DNA from: Smallanthus sonchifolius
Taxonomy: Eukaryota; Streptophyta; Magnoliopsida; Asterales; Asteraceae
NCBI GenBank assembly: GCA_023525975.1
Contig: CM042025.1
Location: 1,689,001 to 1,753,000 of the forward strand
Direction: 5' to 3'
DNA length: 64,000 bases
The position numbers and the translations under genes were made by a program. Under the pieces are notes generated by a model. It did no database searches. It saw nothing but the letters and a program-made list of their open reading frames with translations, and was not told the DNA's origin. This document shows, piece after piece, positions 56,479-64,000 of the stretch; the first letter of the stretch is position 1; each line of letters begins with the position of its first letter.

Positions 56479-59400
56479 TGTGACCTTTCAAAATTTTTGT
56501 TGTAATAATTGTCACATAAATATTAACATTCTATTTCAAATCATATACACGTATATTTAATCAAATTTATACAAATTGGCGTACAATTTATGTATTTTTA
56601 AAGTAAATTTTAAAAATATTTTAAGGTTATAAACTATGTAAATTATGTTATTAAATTAAATAATTTATATAAATAAATCGATGGTTTACAATTTTATTAA
56701 ATTAACCATTTAAAAAGATGGATTTTTAAATAAAAACATAAGTTTTATAAATTTTATAAACTTAAATTTCATTTTAGTTTAAAAGAATTTAAGTTAAATA
56801 AACTTAATGATTTAAATAAATAATTTAATGCATTATTTCAAAAAGATAATTATTTAAAAAGATTAGTTTTATTAAAGAAAGTGGATTTATAAAATATATA
56901 AGTATAAAATAAATTAATTGAAATTGAAAAAGAAATCTAATTAATTATTTAAATAAAAGTTCAGGGGTTATATTGTAATTAACCAAACTAAAAGGATTTA
57001 AAATTTAAAATCGTTGAGGGGCTGTTTCTGGTCAAATGAAACCACAGGGATTCATCCGGTATTTAATTTAAGGGCTATTCCGTATCAAACCAAACTACAG
57101 GGACTAAATCTGCCAAAACCCATTTCGTATTTCCGGTCACCCCTTCGATTTGTCCGGCGGTCCAAGGCTTTCTCCGGCGAACCCACCCGACAGGGCTGTT
57201 CCCTGCACCTCAACAGCCGACAAAGGCTTCTCTGGCTTCGTCTCCCCCACGCGATCAATACCCCTCGACCAATTTGTCTCCCCATCATCCCAATCGTCTG
57301 ATCGTGTTCGTAGCCGAAAGTTCACACCTCTAATACGGCCCCGACAGTCAACCTCCACGCCTGCAAGTGGTCTCGACAGTTTCGTCTCGTCCTGACGAGT
57401 GTCGGGGCATGCTCAATTGCTTGTATCATTATCAGGATAAAGCCCGACTATAAATGGCCATGGTCGGCCCTGCACGAACTGGTTACCCTCTTTCCACACA
57501 CTCTCACACCAAATTGAAGACTCCATCACTTTCGTCGTTACTAAGTGAAGCTGCAACCAAGGTTTCGAAGTCTAATTCCATCCAGAAGTCGATTCCTACT
57601 TGTGACATTTTCGGGCTTAAGTTTCTACCGACCAGGCCCTTCGCGACCAAATAGGTACCTCAAATCCATTCGATTACCTTCTGTTACCCTTTGGCAAACT
57701 ATCCTAATCGAAATCGCGGCATAAATCCGTCGATTACCGGGCAAACCCAAGTCCTCGGACACGGGTTGCCGGTTGCCGAGGACCAGCGACCATTAAAGGC
57801 TGTGTGTATATCAATTAAACAACACACACATAACCAGCGATGGGCAGTAGCCCGGCTGGTTATGCGTGTGTGTGTGTGGAGTCTGAGGTCGCGGGTTCGA
57901 TCCCGGTTGGCCTCCGGCCCAATTTTTTTTACTTCTGTTATTATTCTTTTTATTTTATTTAATTTTCTTAACTTATTTCAATGTTATTTTATTACACTAA
58001 AGACTAAAACGAGTCGGTTTACTCGTTCGTTTATTTTAAAATCAATTAAACTATATTTTTATAAACCATCCCATTTTTTTTTATTAAAATACATTATAAT
58101 ACCCCACACTTTTATAAATCTTGCAATATTTTTATAAACTTATTTAATTACATTTTTAGGTATAAAATGTCCTATATTTTTATAAATCTTGCAATATTTT
58201 TATAAACTTATTTAATTACATTTTTAGGTATAAAATGTCCTATATTTTTATAAATCTTGCAATATTTTTATAAACTTATTTAATTACATTTTTAGGTATA
58301 AAATGTCCTATATTTTTATAAATCTTGCAATATTTTTATAAACTTATTTAATTACATTTTTAGGTATAAAATGTCCTATATTTTTATAAATCTTGCAATA
58401 TTTTTATAAACTTATTTAATTACATTTTTAGATATAAAATGTCCATATTTATATAAATCTTGTAATATCTTTATAAACTTATTTAATTACATTTTTAGAT
58501 ATAAAATGTCCATATTTATATAAATCTTGTAATATCTTTATAAACTTATTTAATTACATTTTTTTTTAGATATAAAATGTTCTATATTTTTATAAATATT
58601 GTAACATTTTATAAACTTATTAAAATACATTTAATATATAAAATGTCTCATTATTTTTATATGAACCTAGCAATACTTTTAATAAACTGGTTAAAATAAA
58701 TTTTAATATATAAAATATCAACATAATTAATCAAATAAAGACTTATCTGTTTATTTATTATTATTGTTTAAATACATTAAACATAATGATTAATTATTAA
58801 AAAATGTAATATTTTATAAGTCAAAGCTTTACAAAACCATATTCATTTTCTACCACATTTTATATTAAGGATATTATTATAAAACCTACACTCATTTAAA
58901 TACGAATACGCACATACATACAAACATACAATAATACCCATTTATCTACATAGGGTTTCATCGTGCTTAGGCTTCCACATACTTATCACCTACACGCGTG
59001 GAAAAATACCCGCTTGCAAGGTGAGTTACATAGCCCCTATTTTTACATTTTTATACGTTTTGGCGTGAAACATTATACAACATTTAAACACAAGACAACC
59101 AACTGTAATATTGATAGATCTATTGTGCCTGACCAGCCCACCCGGTTAGGGTGTTTATTACTGCATACTCGGATATAACCGCATGTTATATTCAAACATA
59201 TCGGATATAGTGGGTAACTATATTCAAACATACCGGACTTAGCTGTTGTGCTCTGTTCAAGCGCGTCAAACTCGGTTTGAATTGTGATTAAATAAATGTT
59301 ACATCATATGCTATGTTTAACAAGATAAACAATGAGTTGCAAAACGATTTACACTACTATTTACTTGATTTACTAAACCTATGTGCTCACCAACTTTTTA

Positions 59401-59656
59401 GTTGACACTTGATTTAAATAATGTTTCAGGTTTGGATATGTGACTACTTGCCGAAGGTTTCTCCACTTAAGGACTATGGACCTAGTTAAATAAATCAATG
59501 ATTTGAACTAGACTAAGTTATTTGGAATGTATTGTATTTGGATCTTGTTGTCTTTAAATTAAATTAATGAATTATGCAACCTTTAGCTATCATGTGCTTT
59601 TGAACAATCATCACATTGTCCGCCTCAATGATTCCGCCATCGGTCGCGGTGTGACA
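56479..59656 (+). mobile_element. 3' LTR of the TR-GAG retrotransposon (3178 bp)
   Basis: This is the match to 50145-53385, lacking 63 bp around 59080. Most single-base differences cluster in its last 700 bp. It ends GGTGTGACA before AGCAC (59657-59661). The small number of differences points to a recent insertion. Confidence 0.93.
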
Positions 59657-59661
59657 AGCAC

Positions 59662-60213
59662 GAGGGCCTTGTTCTTACGTACTTAACAAGTACGCAGGGC
59701 CTACGTGTGGGCACTCTTCTTCCCCACAAAACCCTAACTTTTGCATGCAGATCCAACCTCGTCAAGATCCGAACTTTTTACGTTCAAAACTTGTGTTTTC
59801 TATCCGAGAGTCTAGATCTATACTTTGTTTCCATTTTTAAACATAAAAACCCTACCTTTACTCGATTTTTCTTCAAAACCCAACATAACATAAAAACTCA
59901 GATCTGGATCGAATGGTTACCTGAAATTACTTCCTTTTCGTTGCTAAACACTCAAGAGACTCTTGCTAACGATCCTTGAAACTCTAATCCGAAAACCGAG
60001 ACTTTCTCTCTCTAGGCTCTCTCTTACTTTCTTTCTCTAGAATCCGAAAATGGTGAAGTTAATGAGGCTTTAGGGCTGGTCTTGAGGCTTATAAGGGCCC
60101 AAACCCTTGCCCCTTTCGGCCAATACACCCCGGCCCAAGCCTGCTTCCCTTTTTCTTATTTAAGTTTTTAATTCTCGTGAATTCTTTCGCGCTCTAAAAC
60201 TCGGGATGTTACA
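59662..60213 (-). other. Remaining part of the minus-strand solo LTR
   Basis: This part contains the end of the palindromic 33-bp repeats, then ACGTGTGGGCACTC...AACCCTAACTTTTGCATGC and CTCTCTCTAGG motifs. They correspond in reverse to 62330-62640 of the plus-strand LTR. A 90-codon frame at 59707-59979 is incidental. Confidence 0.7.
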
Positions 60214-60281
60214 CTACCCTACCCGGTTCCACATTAAAAATAAATAAAAATTGTATTTTATGTTATTTAATGTTATTTTAA

Positions 60282-60288
<7 letters not shown>

Positions 60289-60317
<29 letters not shown>
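60289..60317. repeat. (TA)n microsatellite
   Basis: A TA dinucleotide run lies within the right part of the hAT-like element. Confidence 0.9.
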
Positions 60318-60321
<4 letters not shown>

Positions 60322-60486
60322 ACCGGTTCCAAACCCGACCCTACCCTACCCCATTCCACAGGGTAGGGTTCTTCAACCCATAAACCGGTTCCGGTTCCTA
60401 CCATGCCGGATTTGTACCCGGTCAAAAAAGAACCGGTTTGGAACCAGTTCCGGTTCTTGCGCCTAACCCTGTTTGTGCACCTCTAG

Positions 60487-60594
60487 CCCCCGTGAAAAAA
60501 ATTTAGTGTTATATACACATTATATATCGCTAATTAACCGACTTGATCCAAAAATTTTCGACCCACATGAAAAAAGTTTCTGGGTCCGCCACTG
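60487..60594. mobile_element. hAT-type MITE fragment (CAGTGGCGGACCCAG end, reversed)
   Basis: It ends TTCTGGGTCCGCCACTG at 60594, the inverted form of the end at 18736. The other end was lost where the 48237-60485 element begins. Confidence 0.6.
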
Positions 60595-60943
60595 TTCGGA
60601 GGTAAGCAATTACCATGGAGCCCATTTGTCGTGGTTGATACCCCTCAAGATTTTTTCTTACTAGTATTGGCGTCGTATGAATATGTCTGAAAGTTGAAGA
60701 ACATATCATGAAGTGAATCAAATTGTAAAATTTTATTTTATTTGGCCTGATTTTTTTCGTTTTTAAGATAGTTTAAATGGTTCAGTTTCAGTTACTAGAT
60801 ACCGAAGACCAGTTGTTCACGAACCAATCAAACCCAAAAATATGTTTAGTTGGATTGATACTCTCTTGGTTTATTTTTTTCTAATCTTCGGTTGATCAAT
60901 GATATAAGTTAACGAGATTATAGTTAGATCAAAACCATGTACT

Positions 60944-61921
60944 TAGGGCTGTAAACGAAACGAACCAAACCAAACCGCACGAAGCCTTGTTAGTGTTCGT
61001 TCGTTTAGCATTGAACTTGTTCACGAACACTAACCGAATGAAATTTCATGTTCGTGTTCTTTCATTAAGAATATGGATTTGTTCTTGAACGGTTCATGAA
61101 CCGACCCGAACAAAGCCTTGTTGGGACTTTTGATGTCAACCTTAGTGCCTTCATAAATGAACATTTAATAAGATTGTTTTATCATCAAGTTTTATGTATC
61201 TGTATCAAACAGATAACCAATTATCTTACTTCACCATCAATATTTGAAAAAGAAAATAACCTGTTTATTCCAATTTTACTTCTTTTGGAGTCATTAAACC
61301 CTAACAAACTGATGTTACATGTTTGTATCTTATAACATGAAATAAATTACCGATGGAAGTCAAAATCAGGGAAGCTTACATGATTTAGGATTGAGAACTT
61401 ATAAGCCTTAACTGTGAAGAACTTAAAAGCACTAACCGTGAAGGCTACAGAGGATGTGAAAGGTGGAGATTGGCGAAGGTGGCGTTGGTGGAACATAACA
61501 ACAGGAGGTTGTGAGAATAGGATAACGACGCATAAAATGAGAATAAGCTTCCGACTTTACTTAGTTAATTGTTAGGGTGATAAAATAAAATAAAAATTAA
61601 AGAATATAAAAAGTTTTGATAAAATCAAATAGAAATATACAAAAATCTTTAATGAAAAACATAAACAAACAAACATAAACGAACGGACATACACGAATGA
61701 ACGTAAACGAACGTAAATGAATGAACGTCACGAACACATTACCGAGCGTTCACGAACACAATTGAATGAACGAAACATCTGTTCATGTTCATTCATTTTG
61801 TTATTCGAACAGAATTCCTTGTTCATGTTCCTTCATTTATTAAACGAACAAACATAAACGAACTTCCCGCCGAACAGTTCACAAACTGTTCGCTGAACGT
61901 TTGGTTAATTGTACATCCCTA
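60944..61921. mobile_element. Non-autonomous hAT element, 978 bp, 8-bp target duplication
   Basis: CATGTACT at 60936-60943 and 61922-61929 flanks ends TAGGGCTGTAAACG (left) and TAGGGATGTACAAT (right, reverse complement). Subterminal parts are rich in short AACGAAC / GTTCGTT motifs on both sides (60951-61130, 61680-61900), as expected for transposase-binding repeats. No transposase frame is visible; the central 500 bp is unrecognised. Confidence 0.92.
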
Positions 61922-61983
61922 CATGTACTTCATGTACATTTTTACATAAAGCAAAGAAGTTCACATCATATAATAAAACTTGT

Positions 61984-62087
61984 GGATGGGGATTGGGGCC
62001 TAGTGATAAGAGGGGAGTCGCATAACTAAGAGGTTGTGGATTTAAACCTTGTACCGGACAAACAAAAATCATTGTTAAAAAAAATAA
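61984..62087 (+). mobile_element. Short SINE with 13-bp target duplication
   Basis: TAATAAAACTTGT at 61971-61983 and 62088-62100 flanks 104 bp. The insert has an A-box-like GGGCCTAGTGATAAGAG, a B-box-like GGTTGTGGATTTAAACC and an A-rich tail. Confidence 0.8.
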
Positions 62088-62210
62088 TAATAAAACTTGT
62101 TTGGCAATGAAATTATAAGTGTGATGGATAGATTATTTCATTTAATATATATTTAGAATATTCTATTTTAATATCCAAATATATAACTGTAACATCCCAA
62201 AAATAAAACG

Positions 62211-62268
62211 ATGGGCATGACGGACCGGGCCAGATGGGCATGACGGACCGGGCCAGATGGGCATGCGA
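62211..62268. repeat. 23-bp tandem repeat in the LTR promoter region
   Basis: GATGGGCATGACGGACCGGG(CCA) occurs twice plus a partial third copy, about 30 bp ahead of the putative TATA box. Confidence 0.85.
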
Positions 62269-62654
62269 ACTTGAGGAGAGGAGTCTCCTCCCTTTAAATA
62301 GCCAACACACACCATAATCTCTCATTTGCAAGTTCTAGAGAGAGAAACCGTAGAGAAAGAAAGTTGACGGATCGACCCGAGATTGAAGAAGTGTGTTACT
62401 CCATAGCTCGTGAGCAAAACCTCCGAATCAGAAGCTCGATACAGGTAACAATCTGATCTAGATCTGAGTTTTTGTTCGTTTTGGGGTTTTCGGGTTTTGG
62501 ATAAAAAGATGACATTTTTAAGTATGAAACTTGAATATAAACTTAGATTTAGTATCTAGAATGAAAAGCAAACGTTTTGAACGTAAAAAATTCGGATCTT
62601 GACGAGGTCGGATCTGCATGCAAAGAGTTAGGGTTTTTGCGGGAAAGAAGGCTG

Positions 62655-62795
62655 CCAGCAAGCAGGTCCTGCGTACTTATCAAATACGCATGAAGCAAAG
62701 CCTGCGTACTTATCAAGAACGCATGAAGCGAAGTCTGCGTACTTATTAAGTACGCAAGAACAAGGTCATGCGCACTTGCTAAGTGCGCAGGCATC
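62655..62795. repeat. 33-bp palindromic tandem repeats in the plus-strand LTR
   Basis: Four units are built on GCGTACTTATCAA.TACGC, with the last as GCGCACTTGCTAAGTGCGC. The stem pairs change together between units 3 and 4 (GCGTACTT/AAGTACGC to GCGCACTT/AAGTGCGC). Confidence 0.75.
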
Positions 62796-64000
62796 AGGTC
62801 TATGAGTATATATAGCTGGTTAGTGAAGTCAGTATGTTCGCTAAAACAGAACGAGAAAACCGTTAGAGTCGGGATTAGGTCTGATGTGTATTTAACTAAT
62901 TAATTCAGATCGGAAGTGACGTTGTTGGACCTTTGTTTAGGACAACCCAAATTAGCTTATCAGGTGAGTTCTAGAGCCCTGTTTTAAATGTTTTATTAAT
63001 GTTTTGGGCTGGTGTGCATACTTATGAAATGATGTTTAACGAAATGATGTTTTATGAAATGACGTTTTATGAAATGTTTTGCCAAAGAAGTTTACGAATG
63101 GTTTACGAAGGAAATGTTATATAGTAAAACGTACGAATGTTTTAACTGAAATGATGTAAAGGCGGTAACGGTTTTTATAAAAGTCACGAACCGAACGAAT
63201 CTGCCACGAGTTTTTTTGGGAACTAAGGTATGCATGTATGTTATGGGCCTTACCTTTTAGGGGCCTTCGTGGCTGGCCAACTGTTGTACAACTGGGTGGA
63301 TAAAGGGGTGACGACGGTCACCATGGGATTACCGGGATCCCTATTGAAGGTACTATTCCCTGCGAGGAAACAATGCTTAAGGTGAAGGTACGTGCTATCC
63401 TTTGGGACGCCGTGATTAAGGTGAAGGTGTGTGTATCCTTGTGGTACCGTTCCTAAGGTTTTGGTGTCGAACGACTTTGGGGTATCGGGCCCTAGGTTTC
63501 TCCGCCTACAAGTAATGTACGGTGTCGAAGGGCCTAGTGGTGGCGTGCCTCGGGGTTTCTCCGCCAGAATGCGATGAATGAAATTGACGGTTACGAAAAG
63601 GCGCAGATTCGGTTCATGTTGACTTATGTTATGGTGATATGATTACGAGGTTTTGACAATGTTAAGCTATTGCATGTTTCTACGTACGCTTTTATTAAAT
63701 GAATGAATGCTATGTTTTTGGCAAATGTAAATGTTAAAGTTTTATGTAATGCTAGAACTCACCAGCGTAGCTAACTTTTAGTATGCACATTCAGGTTAAG
63801 GAAAGGTACGGAGGGACGATGATGCTTGGCAAGCGATGAAGAGTTACCCAGCTGATACGATGACTGTCATCCCGTTACGTTATGTTTATGTTATGTAATT
63901 AATGTTTTAGACAATGTTTACGCTTCCGCATGTCTGACAATGTTACTGTTATGTTTAAATGAAAGTTTTTCCGCTGCGTTATTTGATATTCAAGTTTAAG

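Larger units (their letters stand above)
48511..60213 (-). mobile_element. Ty3/gypsy solo LTR on the minus strand, split by a younger element
   Basis: The perfect 5-bp duplication CTACC (48506-48510 and 60214-60218) encloses an LTR. On the minus strand it starts TGTAACATCCCGAG at 60213 and ends GGGGCCTTACA at 48511. Without the nested element (50145-59661) it is about 2.19 kb. Inside are 33-bp palindromic tandem repeats (49990-50144, 59657-59705), three 86-bp repeats with GTAAACGCTTGCC (49430-49650), and ATGGTCAACGACCAT-type hairpin repeats (48960-49200). The LTR at 62188 belongs to the same family. No internal region remains. Confidence 0.88.
48237..60485. mobile_element. Outermost level of a nested stack: hAT-like element with CCGGTTCC minisatellite
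   Basis: Outer ends TAGATGTGCACAAA (48237) and the reverse complement TAGAGGTGCACAAA (ending 60485) match at 13 of 14 positions. A CCCCCG-type sequence lies outside both ends, an imperfect version of a target duplication. The element's own DNA is 48237-48510 and 60214-60485. It is filled with GGAACCGGTTCCTACCCGG-type repeats and a (TA)n run. It was later split by a solo LTR, itself split by a TR-GAG element. Confidence 0.6.
62188..64000 (+). mobile_element. Ty3/gypsy LTR, plus strand, cut by the window end
   Basis: It starts TGTAACATCCC and shares, in order, the features of the solo LTR at 60213-48511 read on its minus strand. These are the palindromic GCGTACTT..AAGTACGC repeats (62660-62790), GTTGTACAACTGGG (63290), GTATGCACATTCAG (63781) and TTTCCGCTGCGTT (63967). 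By comparison about 110 bp of the LTR lies beyond the window. Early on it has a 23-bp tandem repeat (62211-62268) and a possible TATA box TTTAAATAG near 62292. Whether it is solo or part of a full element cannot be seen. Confidence 0.85.

Overview
This is nuclear DNA of a flowering plant, a eudicot; the retroelement flavour suggests Asteraceae, but that is only a guess. Genes are split by many AT-rich introns, and most of the window is transposable elements. Three genes can be assembled exon by exon and look complete. They are a V-type H+-ATPase subunit E gene (18448-21392, +, 6 exons, 227 aa), a leucine-rich-repeat receptor kinase of the LRR VIII-1 type (coding 28061-35859, +, 20 exons, 943 aa), and a quaking-like KH-domain RNA-binding protein (39872-45603, -, 7 exons, 271 aa). 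A first exon of a MOSC-domain (mARC-like) protein lies at 640-788 (-), between long inverted repeats.

Layout: 1-1410 is an inverted-repeat element holding the MOSC exon. 873-5255 is a 2.2-kb tandem duplication whose junction falls inside a SINE. 5257-7570 is gene-free with one clear SINE. 7690-10209 is a decayed Ty1/copia polyprotein (-), cut in its integrase core by a 2.5-kb solo LTR (10210-12741). 12757-15720 holds relics of other LTR retroelements, including three tandem units with a conserved stem-loop and a Ty3/gypsy protease remnant. 15.9-17.4 kb has two small DNA transposons and a LINE 3' end. 18.4-27.4 kb holds the V-ATPase gene followed by a partial duplicate of its 3' end. 27.4-35.9 kb is the receptor kinase. 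36.6-39.4 kb is Helitron-like DNA with a 925-bp tandem duplication. 39.9-45.6 kb is the KH gene. 46.8-48.1 kb has a Mutator-type foldback element and a hAT-type element.

48.2-60.5 kb is a nested stack: a hAT-like element rich in CCGGTTCC repeats, interrupted by a Ty3/gypsy solo LTR (- strand), which is itself interrupted by a young TR-GAG retrotransposon with 3.2-kb LTRs, an intact gag and almost no pol. 60.9-61.9 kb is a non-autonomous hAT element and 61984-62087 a short SINE. From 62188 to the end runs a second LTR of the same family as the interrupted solo LTR, this time on the + strand.

The host genes do not form a pathway: one serves endomembrane proton pumping, one surface signalling and one RNA processing. 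The most unusual signal is a long stem-loop with a conserved apical core, found three times at 12.86-13.39 kb and twice at 55.76-56.12 kb in two different retroelement contexts. Its stem arms vary between copies but largely keep their pairing.
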